DNA of 64,000 bases from Lentisphaerota bacterium (GCA_017134815.1 CP071032.1:2228001-2292000), one strand, 5' to 3'. Positions 45,281-54,192 are shown, counted from the stretch's first letter. Made by a program: numbers and translations. The notes: a model not told the origin generated them from the letters alone.

Positions 45281-46360
45281 TTACTCCGCTTTTTTATCCA
45301 GTTCCGCCATGTGATTCCGGCATTTTGTTATGATTTCGTCAACAGTCGGAATATTACCACCCATGCGGTTGATCAGCTTGACGGGATGAGCACATTCAAT
45401 CGCAAGTTTGACATCGTCAATAAGCTGACCGCAGCTCATTTCAACACTGAAGTAGATTTTTGCATTATCGATAGACTTACGCATGTATTCAACCGGGAAA
45501 GGGAAAAGGGTAATCGGTCGGATCAGGCCGGCCTTAATACCTTCCTCTCTTAAATGGTCAACAGCGGTGCGGGCGATTCTGCCGGCGATACCATAGCCAA
45601 CAAATACAATTTCAGCATCTTCCATACAGTATTCTTCAGCCCGCTGCTCAACAGCACAAATATCAGCATACTTCTTCTGCAGTTTTACGTTGACAGCTTC
45701 AAGTTCATCGTGCTCTAGAAAAATTGAAGTCATCATATTATTACGATTGTTGACGCCGTCCAGCGCCCATTCAGGGACATCGTATTTCGTTTTTGCGGGT
45801 TCCGGCAGTTTCAATGATTCCATCATCTGCCCGATAACTCCGTCAGCCATTACATATACCGGGGTACGGTATTTCTCGGCAAGATCAAATGCTTCAGCTG
45901 TCAGGTCGCACATTTCCTGAACTGAACTCGGCGCGAGGACGATGCATCGATATGAGCCGTGGCCGCCGCCTTTGACAACCTGATTGTAGTCAGACTGTTC
46001 CGGGCCGATGTTACCCAGCCCTGGTCCGCCGCGGGTTATATCAACAATTACGGCAGGCAGTTCGCAGCCCGCGAGGTAAGATACTCCCTCCTGTTTCAGG
46101 CTTATTCCCAGGCCTGATGACGCGGTCATTACTCTGCGTCCGGCCGCGGAAGCCCCCATGACCATGTTGATTGCGGCAATTTCAGACTCCGCCTGCAGAA
46201 AAACCCGCCCCATTTTTGGAAAGAACTTAGCAGCAGTGTGAGCGATTTCACTCGCAGGAGTGATCGGATAACCGAAATAGCAGTCGCAGCCGGCGAGAAG
46301 GGCTCCATATACAGCAGCCTCGTTGCCCTTCAACAAAATTTTTCTGGTATATTCCATCAT
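45281..46360 (-). CDS. vorB: 2-oxoacid:ferredoxin oxidoreductase alpha subunit, VorB type
   Basis: 359-aa alpha subunit. The N-terminal pyrimidine-binding domain opens with [31 protein letters not shown], split by no gap, followed by [39 protein letters not shown] and [16 protein letters not shown]. This pattern is closest, from memory, to VorB (2-ketoisovalerate) proteins, although 2-oxoglutarate enzymes are near relatives. The start is the ATG at 46360 (a second ATG follows at once); a longer frame running into the ferredoxin gene was rejected. Confidence 0.9.
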   Translation of the reverse strand: MMEYTRKILLKGNEAAVYGALLAGCDCYFGYPITPASEIAHTAAKFFPKMGRVFLQAESEIAAINMVMGASAAGRRVMTASSGLGISLKQEGVSYLAGCELPAVIVDITRGGPGLGNIGPEQSDYNQVVKGGGHGSYRCIVLAPSSVQEMCDLTAEAFDLAEKYRTPVYVMADGVIGQMMESLKLPEPAKTKYDVPEWALDGVNNRNNMMTSIFLEHDELEAVNVKLQKKYADICAVEQRAEEYCMEDAEIVFVGYGIAGRIARTAVDHLREEGIKAGLIRPITLFPFPVEYMRKSIDNAKIYFSVEMSCGQLIDDVKLAIECAHPVKLINRMGGNIPTVDEIITKCRNHMAELDKKAE

Positions 46361-46373
46361 GATAACAGACCTG

Positions 46374-46616
46374 TTAGTCCTCCTCAGTGATTTCAACGAT
46401 GGTGACCGCTCCCGGTTCCGGACAATTGTAGAAGCACGCTGAGCAGCCGATACAGCCGTCACCGGTATAGCAGGCATAAGGCAGCCCCATGAAGTTGAGC
46501 GTAGAGCTCATCTTCAAAACCGACTTCGGACAAGCATTGACACAGCGTTCGCAGCCTTTACATTCATCAGGTTCAATGATCACCTTGAACTTTTTCTTGG
46601 TTTTGTTTTTATTCAT
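46374..46616 (-). CDS. Ferredoxin-like delta subunit with two [4Fe-4S] sites
   Basis: 80-aa 2x[4Fe-4S] ferredoxin domain protein. The two motifs are [12 protein letters not shown] (residues about 19-30) and [12 protein letters not shown] (about 55-66), with an extra Cys in [10 protein letters not shown] as common in VorD/KorD subunits. The basic N-terminus is [12 protein letters not shown]. It is the first gene of the operon, 13 bp before the alpha gene, and should carry electrons from the TPP site to the soluble ferredoxin. Confidence 0.93.
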   Translation of the reverse strand: MNKNKTKKKFKVIIEPDECKGCERCVNACPKSVLKMSSTLNFMGLPYACYTGDGCIGCSACFYNCPEPGAVTIVEITEED

Positions 46617-46685
46617 TTTTTTAAGCTCGTTTTACTCCGGTACCTGATACGTTTATCATAAGCAAATGGACATCTGAAAATCTAC

Positions 46686-46707
46686 CTTGTAAAACGTCAA
46701 TTACAAG
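46686..46707. promoter_or_regulatory. Dyad operator candidate upstream of the oxidoreductase operon
   Basis: CTTGTAA (46686-46692) and TTACAAG (46701-46707) form a 7-bp inverted repeat with an 8-nt spacer, 70 bp upstream of the ferredoxin-like gene. On the minus strand the spacer contains TTGACG, a possible -35, with only a weak -10 (TCAGAT) 17 bp on. A redox-responsive regulator site is conceivable; no regulator gene is adjacent. Confidence 0.35.
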
Positions 46708-46859
46708 TTGGCGGCCTGAATCCGCATACCATTTTAAAGAAGGCAAGCTCAAAAAAAATTGCCGCCTGGAACAGTTCAGCTGAAAAAGTTTTTACTTAAA
46801 TTCAACAGTAATTACTAATTTCAAATATCTGCGGCGGCAATCAACGGCAGTTACCAGAG

Positions 46860-47849
46860 TCAGTCCATAAGTTCGGCTATTTTGCTGATTTGCCGGTCGC
46901 AAAGTTCACGTAGATCCACTTTGCCGAAACGTTCGCAGTCAAGGCGCGGCATCCGTTCTTTCAACAGGTCGCAAAAACTCATTTTTTCCGCCAGATTTTT
47001 GGTCTGGGTCCAGTACGAGTGTACGTCCGCCAGATATTCCGGCAGCCAGAATGCTCTGGAACCGGCATCATAAATTGCACAGCGCTCCAGTGGATATGCT
47101 GGATCTTCATATTGCGAATCAATAAATTCAGGAGCCAGCAGTGATTGATAGCGGATCAGGTCAGTGCCGGTGATTTTGATTGAAAGCGGCGTAGCTGATC
47201 CGGGAACTTCAAAGCAGCCTTCGAGGTAAACAAGGACACTTTTTTCATATGCAGGAAACCTGTCCCGGCAGATCTTGTCAGTACGGCTGATGATTTCACC
47301 TGAGCGCCTGCCGCCATAGGTAAAAAACAGGATGCCTTTCAGCTGTGAGCCGGACTGTTCGACAGCACGGCTCAATTCCTGCATGGCGTATTCCAGGCTG
47401 GTTCCCGTAGCAACCACATCACCAATTACCACCCAGGCATTATCAGGGACATAAACTTTTTTATAATGACTTTCAGTAATATGCCATTCTTCAGAGTTGC
47501 GACTTTTCCGCACCCGCTGCGCACTGATAAACGCAGAGCCGTGGCGGTTCCAGTCATAGGCGGAAGCCAGTGCCTCACGCAGGCCGAAGTTCAGGCCTCC
47601 GCGCAAAACATTAAATACTATGGTGTCTTTTTCATCCATATTTAGGACACCGGAAGTTTTCAGCCCCTTGAGAATGTCGGAACAGGAATTTTTCAAAGCC
47701 AGTGTGTAGTCAACTCCCGCGAGAGCGCTGTCATTACAGATTGCCCGGGTACCGGGAGTGGTGGCTATATACTCCTCACTGGTACATTCGGCATCAGTTT
47801 CGATTCTATAAATTTTGCACTCTTTTTCGGAAGAAACTGTCTCCAACAT
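46860..47849 (-). CDS. Phosphoribosyltransferase-like protein of unknown function
   Basis: 329-aa protein with a type I PRTase-like core. VFNVLRGGLNFGLREAL (about residue 82) resembles the PPi-loop region, and VVIGDVVATGTSLEYAMQEL (about 140-160) the PRPP loop, although one of the two usual acidic residues is Gly. The C-terminal third (about 215-329) is not recognised and is rich in aromatic and acidic residues. The ATG at 47849 is preferred because AAGG sits 8 bp upstream. No purine, pyrimidine or His genes adjoin it, so the substrate is unknown. Confidence 0.6.
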   Translation of the reverse strand: MLETVSSEKECKIYRIETDAECTSEEYIATTPGTRAICNDSALAGVDYTLALKNSCSDILKGLKTSGVLNMDEKDTIVFNVLRGGLNFGLREALASAYDWNRHGSAFISAQRVRKSRNSEEWHITESHYKKVYVPDNAWVVIGDVVATGTSLEYAMQELSRAVEQSGSQLKGILFFTYGGRRSGEIISRTDKICRDRFPAYEKSVLVYLEGCFEVPGSATPLSIKITGTDLIRYQSLLAPEFIDSQYEDPAYPLERCAIYDAGSRAFWLPEYLADVHSYWTQTKNLAEKMSFCDLLKERMPRLDCERFGKVDLRELCDRQISKIAELMD

Positions 47850-48057
47850 ATAAATCACCTTAAATTATTTTCAGAATTGAACGCCTTACTTCTGCCGGCT
47901 CGCTGTTAAAAGAATAGATATACTTATATTTATTTCATTTAGTATAAACCGGAATAGTTTAATCTTAAAATCCGGGTTTTGCAAACTTTTGCAACGCAAA
48001 ATAACAAATACCGGTCTGCTTTGTCAGTGACTTTGAAAAGCTGTACAACTTAACGGC

Positions 48058-48085
48058 TTGAATTTTATGAGATTGCAGTTATAGT
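48058..48085 (+). promoter_or_regulatory. Promoter of the cimA leader
   Basis: TTGAAT (48058-48063) and TATAGT (48080-48085) with a 16-bp spacer. Transcription would start near 48092, giving a leader of about 290 nt before cimA. A weaker TTGTCA/TACAAC pair lies at 48021-48049. The sequence from 47850 to 48057 is AT-rich, with upstream signals for the divergent gene and no coding potential. Confidence 0.5.
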
Positions 48086-48161
48086 CTTATCCCAGGCGCT
48101 GCAGATTGGGACTGACAGTGCTGGAATAATATTCGGAATATACGGAAAAGACAAAAGATTT

Positions 48162-48242
48162 ATGTCAAAATTCAAGTACATCAGCACTCTGAACATGACT
48201 GTAATAACCATCGGTATTAGCAGCGGGCCTTTCTGCGTATAA
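48162..48242 (+). CDS. Isoleucine-rich leader peptide of the cimA attenuator
   Basis: 26-codon ORF with a purine-rich SD (GGAAAAG, 48144-48150). Its second half reads TVITIGISSGPFCV. Codons 7, 15, 17 and 19 are Ile (ATC, ATA, ATC, ATT), with Val at codons 14 and 26 and Thr at 9, 13 and 16; three of the Ile codons fall within a five-codon stretch. The pattern resembles the ilv and thr leader peptides of enterobacteria. The stop codon lies in the loop of a hairpin (48224-48256), and the ORF is followed by a terminator 71 bp later. The gene downstream is an Ile-pathway enzyme. Function as a sensor of charged tRNA-Ile is an inference. Confidence 0.65.
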   Translation: MSKFKYISTLNMTVITIGISSGPFCV

Positions 48243-48352
48243 GCATGAAAGTCCCGACACCTTACGGAGAGCTCAAGGTACTTGCCTGAAATTATATATT
48301 TGAATCATACCGCCATGAGCTTTCTAAATGGAGTTCATGGTTTTTTTCTTTT
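48224..48352 (+). promoter_or_regulatory. cimA leader: Attenuator: leader hairpins, antiterminator and terminator
   Basis: Four helices can be drawn. Hairpin A pairs CGGGCCTTTC (48224-48233) with GAAAGTCCCG (48247-48256), one mismatch, across the leader stop. Hairpin B pairs ACCTT (48259-48263) with AAGGT (48275-48279). The antiterminator pairs GGAGAGCTCA (48266-48275) with TGAGCTTTCT (48316-48325), 10 bp with two G-U. The terminator pairs CCATGAGCTT (48313-48322) with GAGTTCATGG (48331-48340), 10 bp with two G-U, followed by T7CT4. The last two share 48316-48322 and exclude each other. The exact switching logic is not fully resolved by eye. Confidence 0.7.
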
Positions 48353-48384
48353 AACATAAATCGGGGTATGGAGTAATATATATA

Positions 48385-49926
48385 ATGAAGTTGAAACACA
48401 AATTTGACCGCTACGTTGAAATAATGGATACCACCTTGCGCGACGGTGAACAAACGCCCGGCGTAGCTTATACACCTGCAGAGAAACTGCAGCTGGCCCG
48501 CCTGTTATTAACCAAGGTACGCGCTGACCGCCTTGAAGTTGGCTCTGCCCGCGTTTCTGAAGGCGAGAAAAAGGGTCTGACCAATATTATTGAATGGGCT
48601 GAAAAACGCGGCTTGACCGATCGTCTTGAAATACTCGGTTTTGTTGACGGAGGCAAATCTGTTGACTGGATCTGTGAAGTCGGCGGCAAAGTTATAAACC
48701 TGCTGGCCAAGGGATCTGAAAAACACTGTCGTGTACAACTGGGTAAAACACCTGAAGAACATTTCAATCAGGTTGCCGAATGTATTCGCTATGCTGATTC
48801 AAAAGGTTTGACCGTTAACCTGTACCTTGAAGACTGGTCCAGCGGGATGCGGGACAGCTTTCAGTATGTTCATGCTTTTATCAAGTACATGCGGGAATTG
48901 CCGGTAGCCAGATTTATGCTGCCGGACACCCTCGGGGTTATTACCCCGGCCCAGATTACCCGCTACCTGGAGTGGCTCTATGCTTCATTTCCGGATATCC
49001 GGCTTGATTTTCACGGTCATAATGACTACGGCATGGTTACGGCTAATTCGCTGGCCGCGGTTGAAGCCGGTATCAACGGTATTCATACCACTATAAACGG
49101 GCTGGGCGAGCGGGCCGGCAATCAGTCTCTTGGTGAGATAGCTGTAGCCATCCATGATATGACCGACCGCAAAACCCATATTGCTGAAAAACAGTTGCAG
49201 TTTGCTTCAACCGTTGTTCAAAACATATCCGGTAAGCGTAACAGCTGGAATACTCCGATTGTCGGTTCAGATGTTTTTACCCAGACCTGCGGTGTCCATG
49301 CTGACGGCGATAAAAAAGGAAATCTCTATGCCAATCCGCTTCTGCCGGAGCGCTTCAGTCGCCGTCGTCTTTATGCTCTGGGTAAATTAAGCGGCAAAGC
49401 TTCACTTGAGAAAAACCTTGAAGAGCTCGGCCTTGAGCTTGATCAGGATTTACGCAAAAAAGTCCTGCACCACATTGTCCGCCTCGGGGATAAAAAGAAG
49501 AGTGTCACACCGGCTGACCTGCCTTTCATTATTTCCGATGTACTGCGCACTCCGATTGAGGAAAAAGTTAAATTTGTCAGCTATGACATTACCAGCGGTA
49601 GTAAAACGACCCCCACGGCCAGGGTGGTCATCAAGTACAAGGATGAAGAAATTACTACTGTAGCAAAAGGCGACGGTGGTTATGATGCCTTTATGAAGGC
49701 AGTCCGCAGCGGCATGAAAAAATTTGGCGTAACCATTCCCAGGCTGCTTGACTACGAAGTACGTATTCCCCCAGGCGGCAAAACCGATGCTCTGGTGGAA
49801 ACGACCATTACCTGGGAAAGCGGGAATGTTCGCCCGATAATAACCATTGGTGTGGATTCTGACCAGACAGCGGCGGCAATAGAAGCCACCAGCAAGATGC
49901 TGAATCTGGTACTGAACGGGGACTGA
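48385..49926 (+). CDS. cimA: (R)-citramalate synthase, Leptospira type
   Basis: 513-aa enzyme of the isopropylmalate/homocitrate/citramalate synthase family, condensing acetyl-CoA with pyruvate to start threonine-independent isoleucine synthesis. The TIM barrel has EIMDTTLRDGEQTPGVAY, LEVGSARVSEGEKKG, NLYLEDWSSGMRDS, FMLPDTLGVI, DFHGHNDYGMVTANSLAAVE and NGLGERAGNQSLGE. The linker has QTCGVHADGDKKGNLYANPL and the LeuA-type regulatory domain (about 390-513) has DYEVRIPPGGKTDALVET. From memory these blocks match Leptospira CimA better than LeuA. The Ile-rich leader upstream supports this choice. It is monocistronic. Confidence 0.87.
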   Translation: MKLKHKFDRYVEIMDTTLRDGEQTPGVAYTPAEKLQLARLLLTKVRADRLEVGSARVSEGEKKGLTNIIEWAEKRGLTDRLEILGFVDGGKSVDWICEVGGKVINLLAKGSEKHCRVQLGKTPEEHFNQVAECIRYADSKGLTVNLYLEDWSSGMRDSFQYVHAFIKYMRELPVARFMLPDTLGVITPAQITRYLEWLYASFPDIRLDFHGHNDYGMVTANSLAAVEAGINGIHTTINGLGERAGNQSLGEIAVAIHDMTDRKTHIAEKQLQFASTVVQNISGKRNSWNTPIVGSDVFTQTCGVHADGDKKGNLYANPLLPERFSRRRLYALGKLSGKASLEKNLEELGLELDQDLRKKVLHHIVRLGDKKKSVTPADLPFIISDVLRTPIEEKVKFVSYDITSGSKTTPTARVVIKYKDEEITTVAKGDGGYDAFMKAVRSGMKKFGVTIPRLLDYEVRIPPGGKTDALVETTITWESGNVRPIITIGVDSDQTAAAIEATSKMLNLVLNGD

Positions 49927-49971
49927 TTTGCTGGTATGTATTGAGCTTTCAAGCAGATCAATATTAAATCT

Positions 49972-50040
49972 GCTGGCCGGAGTTCCGGCCAGCCCTGTGA
50001 TCATGATCGGCAGCTGGAAACAAAACCAGCTGTCGTTTTT
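49972..50040 (+). terminator. Double hairpin terminator region after cimA
   Basis: A perfect 9-bp stem with a 4-nt loop (GCTGGCCGG 49972-49980, CCGGCCAGC 49985-49993) is followed by a second hairpin, CAGCTGG (50011-50017) with CCAGCTG (50026-50032), extended by G-U and G-C pairs, then TCGTTTTTACTTT. The second is the likely terminator; the first may protect the mRNA. The rest of the gap to 50205 shows nothing. Confidence 0.7.
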
Positions 50041-50205
50041 ACTTTGTACTGGAATACGCTTTGAAGCTTAAGTGCCAGTAGAGAGGCTGTCTGGTAATCC
50101 CGAGACATTCATCATCGGCTTTGAAATAGCAAGGTTGGTTTGAAAACGTTTCCCGAGGCTGTATGTTTACTGCAATATTATTAAAGTACTATAAGAGGAG
50201 CGTAT

Positions 50206-52407
50206 ATGCAGCTCGATAAACTGGTTCCATCAGAATATTCAAAAGTCGTAGCGGTGGAGACCGGCGAAGACTCAGCGGTCATGTTTATCCGTGAAGGCGA
50301 TAAAGTCAGTCGCAAACAAGTTGATTTCAAGCCGTATCTGCTGCTTAATTCACCAGAATTGCTTAACGGTTCAAACTGTGATTTTGAGACGATTGCGCTC
50401 AAAGGTGAAGCCCCGCTGAAATTTGTCGCGGTTTTTCCCGACGTTACTCAATACCTCAATGCTATAAAATACATCAAGCAAACCTCCGGCTTCAATCAGC
50501 TTTCACCCAATGCGCCGTTCCGGGTGATTGGCGACTTGTGCCAGCAGGCGTTGATTGAGCACAAATTCCGGTTGTTCCGCGGCATGAACTTTGACGATAT
50601 CCGCCGGATGCAGTTTGATATTGAAACTCTTGTGTCTGACGGGTTTGATTTTCCAAACCCGGAACGCGCGGACGACTCCATTATCATTATAACCATGTCC
50701 GATAATACCGGCTGGGAAAAAGTTATTTCTGTCGATAAGATGAGCGAAAAAGAACTGCTTGAGGAGTTTGTCAGAACTGTACAGGAGCGCGATCCGGACG
50801 TACTGGAGGGACATAATATTTTCCGCTTTGACCTGCCATATATTGAGACCCGGGCAAAGCGGCATAAAGTCAAACTGACCCTCGGCCGGGAAAACCGCTT
50901 GATCAAAAAGCGTAATTCCCGTTTTAATGCCGCCGAACGTACTATTAATTATACCCGTTATGACATGTACGGGCGTCACATTATAGATACTTACCACCTC
51001 TGTATTTTTTATGACATAATTCATCGCAGCCTGGAAAACTACGGATTGAAATACGTCGCCAGGCATTTCGGGGTATCACCTGAAAACCGTACCTATATTG
51101 ACGGCAAGGAGATTACGCCGGCATGGCATAATAATCGTGAGGAATTATTGAAGTATGCTTTGGATGATGTACGTGAAACCCGGGCCATCAGTGGAATACT
51201 TTCGCCAAGTTACTTCTACCAGACTCAACTGATTCCCTTGAAATTTCAGGATTGCGTAGTGCGGGGCAACGCCACCTGTATTGACTCAATGCTGCTCAGT
51301 GAATATCTCGGACAGCGCCAGAGTCTGTCCAGGCCGCAGGGCTCAAGGCAGTTTGCCGGTGGTTTAACCAAGGCTTTTAAGGCTGGAACTTTTAAAAATG
51401 TCTGGCACTGCGATATTCGCTCTCTGTATCCTTCTATTATTATTGCCGAAAAATGGTGTCCGGCCCGGGATGAGCTTAAAGCGTTTCCCCGCCTGCTCAA
51501 GGAATTGCGGCTTTTCCGGCTGGAGGCCAAGGATAACGAGCGTAAAGCAAAGGACAGCCATGAGCGTGATTTTTACAATGCTCTGCAAACCACATTTAAG
51601 ATTCTGATAAACTCTTTTTACGGGTATCTGGGGTTTGGGCAGGGAACTTTTAATGATTATGATCTGGCGGAGCGCGTTACTGCCCGGGGCAGGGAAATAC
51701 TGACCATGATGCTGGACTTTCTGGAAAGTTCCGGGGCTGCCGTCATTGAGATGGATACTGATGGGATCTACTTTGTGCCTCCAGCGGATATGACTAAGCC
51801 GGAAGAAATGGAGAAACGGGTTCAGGATTCACTGCCGGCAGGTATTGAAGTAGAACTCGACGCCACTTACCAGGCAATGTTCTGTTACAAAAGTAAAAAC
51901 TACGCGTTGCTTGAAGATAACGGCGAAGTTTCAATTACCGGAGCGGCACTCAAGTCGCGCGGCCTTGAACCATTTCAGCGTAGCTATATGGAACAGCTTA
52001 TGGAGCTGCTGCTGCATGAGAAATATGAAGAGCTTGAAAGCCTTTTCCATGACTTTCATCGAAAAATAGAAAACCGGGAATTTCCATTGAGCCAGCTGGC
52101 TAAAACCGAAACGCTGAATGATTCGGTAGATAATTACAAAAAGAAAATGGCTTCCGGCAAAGGGCGTCGCAGTGCCGCCTATGAGCTGGCTGCTGCCTCC
52201 GGCAGGGACTACCGCCGCGGCGATCAGGTTGCCTTTTATATAACTGGGAATAAAAAGAAAGTTCCGGTAGTGGATAACAGCCGGCTGCTTTCGGAAGCAC
52301 CGGCACAGCGTGATGAAAATATTCCTTACTACTTGACCAAGCTGGTTGAGCTGCACAAAAAATTTGCCGCACTGGTGCCGGACAATCGGCAGCCTGGGCT
52401 CTTTTGA
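50206..52407 (+). CDS. polB: Family B DNA polymerase (Pol II type)
   Basis: 733-aa DNA polymerase with proofreading. Exonuclease motifs are intact: FDIET (Asp138, Glu140), NIFRFDLPYI (Asp209) and YALDDVRET (about 317-324). Polymerase motif A is CDIRSLYPSII (Asp403), motif B KILINSFYGYLGFG (about 465) and motif C EMDTDGIYF (Asp517, Asp519); KSKNYALLED follows. All catalytic residues are present. Length and DTDG are closer to compact archaeal-like Pol B than to the 783-aa E. coli Pol II. It is probably a repair or translesion enzyme. No phage or plasmid replication genes adjoin it. A strong AGAGGAGCG precedes the ATG. Confidence 0.9.
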   Translation: MQLDKLVPSEYSKVVAVETGEDSAVMFIREGDKVSRKQVDFKPYLLLNSPELLNGSNCDFETIALKGEAPLKFVAVFPDVTQYLNAIKYIKQTSGFNQLSPNAPFRVIGDLCQQALIEHKFRLFRGMNFDDIRRMQFDIETLVSDGFDFPNPERADDSIIIITMSDNTGWEKVISVDKMSEKELLEEFVRTVQERDPDVLEGHNIFRFDLPYIETRAKRHKVKLTLGRENRLIKKRNSRFNAAERTINYTRYDMYGRHIIDTYHLCIFYDIIHRSLENYGLKYVARHFGVSPENRTYIDGKEITPAWHNNREELLKYALDDVRETRAISGILSPSYFYQTQLIPLKFQDCVVRGNATCIDSMLLSEYLGQRQSLSRPQGSRQFAGGLTKAFKAGTFKNVWHCDIRSLYPSIIIAEKWCPARDELKAFPRLLKELRLFRLEAKDNERKAKDSHERDFYNALQTTFKILINSFYGYLGFGQGTFNDYDLAERVTARGREILTMMLDFLESSGAAVIEMDTDGIYFVPPADMTKPEEMEKRVQDSLPAGIEVELDATYQAMFCYKSKNYALLEDNGEVSITGAALKSRGLEPFQRSYMEQLMELLLHEKYEELESLFHDFHRKIENREFPLSQLAKTETLNDSVDNYKKKMASGKGRRSAAYELAAASGRDYRRGDQVAFYITGNKKKVPVVDNSRLLSEAPAQRDENIPYYLTKLVELHKKFAALVPDNRQPGLF

Positions 52408-52554
52408 CGTCCAGATACGCTGGTCGCCTGGCAATAGCAGAAACCCAGAGTACATCCGGCATGCGGATGAATGCGTAATAACCACAGTTGCATAGCGATA
52501 AAATGAGATTAAAGTTTGTCTGACGAAATCTGAAATGTCACAAGGAGAGGTGTT

Positions 52555-53649
52555 GTGGATAAGCAGAAATTGAAACCATTCAGGGTATTGTCGCTTGATG
52601 GCGGCGGCATGCGTGGCATGTATACCCTGGCATTGCTTGAGGGGTTGACCAAGCTGTTCAATCCGGACTTTTACTCAACCCATGACCATGCTGACCTCGG
52701 AAGAAATTTTAATTTGATCTGTGGTACCAGTACCGGTTCAATTATTGCTGCCGGTCTGGCTTACGGTTTAAGCTGCAGTCGTATTGAAAAGATATATACT
52801 GATGAATGTCCAAAAATATTTACCCATCCCCGCCCCTTTTCCAAACTGGGCAAGTTGTTCTGGGCTATGCGCTTTTTGTTTACTCCGCCTGCTGATGCAA
52901 ACTATCTGCGCAAAATAATGGAGGAGACTTTTGGCGATATAACCCTGCGTGAACTGCATGATAAACGTGATATAGCTTTTATGGCCGCAACCACTGATGC
53001 GGTCGAATTTCGTCCGGTAATAATGCGGACCCCGCACCGGGAATACGGACAGCTTACGGCTGATGTCACTTTAGTTGATGCACTTATGGCTTCTGCAGCT
53101 GCGCCGATGTTTTTTCCGGGGTATGACCGCCACCGGAGCGATGGTCCTGGGCGCTGGTTTATGGACGGCGGGCTCTGGGCAAACAATCCTTCAATGTTCG
53201 CTCTGGCAGACGCTCTGCATATCGCCAGTCAAGATCAGCCCATTGAGGTAATATCTGTTGGTTGCTGTGTTAATCTTGAACGCACTCAGGAGAACTTCAA
53301 GCCGCCCAGAAATATCCCGGACTGGGTATGCGATCCGGACATCATGGAAATGGTGAACACCAGCCAGGGCTTTGGCGGAGCAATGTGTACTGAGCTTTTT
53401 GCCGATGCATTATGTAAAACCGGCAGGAGCGTCAGGTTCCTGCGTTTGCCGGAGCTTGGCAAGCACCATACTGAGCTCAGTAAAATAAAAATTGATGACT
53501 CCAGGCCGCCCGCAATTAAGAAGCAGCGTGATCTGGCTTTGAGTGATGCCGAGCATATTTATAAACGGGTCGGCAGCGAACATGACAACCCTGACTGGGA
53601 TTTATTGAAAGCCGCATTCACAAATTTACAGCCGGCAGAATGTGAATAA
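52555..53649 (+). CDS. Patatin-like phospholipase
   Basis: 364-aa patatin-fold serine hydrolase. The oxyanion motif is LSLDGGGMRGMYTLALLEGL (residues 13-32), the nucleophile elbow is GTSTGS with Ser59, and the catalytic Asp is Asp204 in MDGGLWANNP. The start is GTG at 52555 with AAGGAGAGG 5 bp upstream. No signal peptide or TM, so it is cytoplasmic. Similar proteins serve as CBASS effectors (CapV), but no CD-NTase or HORMA/TRIP13 genes are present. A housekeeping lipase role is equally possible. The gap before it has a CATCCG/CGGATG hairpin at 52.45 kb. Confidence 0.88.
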   Translation: MDKQKLKPFRVLSLDGGGMRGMYTLALLEGLTKLFNPDFYSTHDHADLGRNFNLICGTSTGSIIAAGLAYGLSCSRIEKIYTDECPKIFTHPRPFSKLGKLFWAMRFLFTPPADANYLRKIMEETFGDITLRELHDKRDIAFMAATTDAVEFRPVIMRTPHREYGQLTADVTLVDALMASAAAPMFFPGYDRHRSDGPGRWFMDGGLWANNPSMFALADALHIASQDQPIEVISVGCCVNLERTQENFKPPRNIPDWVCDPDIMEMVNTSQGFGGAMCTELFADALCKTGRSVRFLRLPELGKHHTELSKIKIDDSRPPAIKKQRDLALSDAEHIYKRVGSEHDNPDWDLLKAAFTNLQPAECE

Positions 53650-53745
53650 GCGAAAAAAACATTTGCTGGAACCAGCATCGCAAAAATTTGATTATTAAGG
53701 TCCGCGGTGGCTGCTTTAGCGTTATAATCCAAATTGAGGTACCAG

Positions 53746-54162
53746 ATGAAAAGTTACAAAAAAGAATTATGGATGAAGACCAGTCAACGCCGTGAATATA
53801 TAAATATCACGCCCCAAATACAGCAGTGTCTGCATGAATCCGGGATTAAAGAAGGGCTTCTGCTGTGCAATGCCATGCATATTACCGCTTCGGTTTTTAT
53901 AAATGACGATGAATCAGGCCTGCACTCGGATTTTGAAAAATGGCTGGAAAAACTGGCGCCCGAGAAACCTTATGATCAGTATGCGCACAATGGCTACGAG
54001 GACAATGCTGATGCTCATTTGAAGCGATCTGTCATGGGGAGGGAAGTGGTAGTTGCCGTTACTGAAGGCAAACTTGACTTCGGACCGTGGGAGCAGATTT
54101 TTTACGGAGAGTTTGACGGTAAACGCTCCAAGCGAATCCTGGTAAAAATTATCGGAGAATGA
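53746..54162 (+). CDS. YjbQ family protein (UPF0047)
   Basis: 138-aa protein of the YjbQ/UPF0047 family, small trimeric beta proteins; some have weak thiamine-phosphate synthase activity. Family markers are [27 protein letters not shown] (in two parts), [20 protein letters not shown] and [26 protein letters not shown] end (here [14 protein letters not shown]). The conserved His residues are present. The ATG at 53746 is preferred over an upstream TTG. TATAAT at 53723-53728 may be its -10. Confidence 0.88.
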   Translation: MKSYKKELWMKTSQRREYINITPQIQQCLHESGIKEGLLLCNAMHITASVFINDDESGLHSDFEKWLEKLAPEKPYDQYAHNGYEDNADAHLKRSVMGREVVVAVTEGKLDFGPWEQIFYGEFDGKRSKRILVKIIGE

Positions 54163-54164
54163 AG

Positions 54165-54192
54165 TTGACATTGTCCGACTTCTGATTATATT
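54165..54192 (+). promoter_or_regulatory. Promoter of guaB
   Basis: Consensus TTGACA (54165-54170) and TATATT (54187-54192) with a 16-bp spacer, just after the yjbQ stop. Transcription would start near 54199, giving a 5' UTR of about 110 nt with the inverted repeat AACCGAT/ATCGGTT (54193-54199, 54229-54235) at its 5' end. Confidence 0.6.

Noticed and set aside
52555..54162. CBASS or other anti-phage island around the patatin
   Set aside because: No cyclase, HORMA, TRIP13, helicase or toxin-antitoxin genes; neighbours are a polymerase, yjbQ and guaB.
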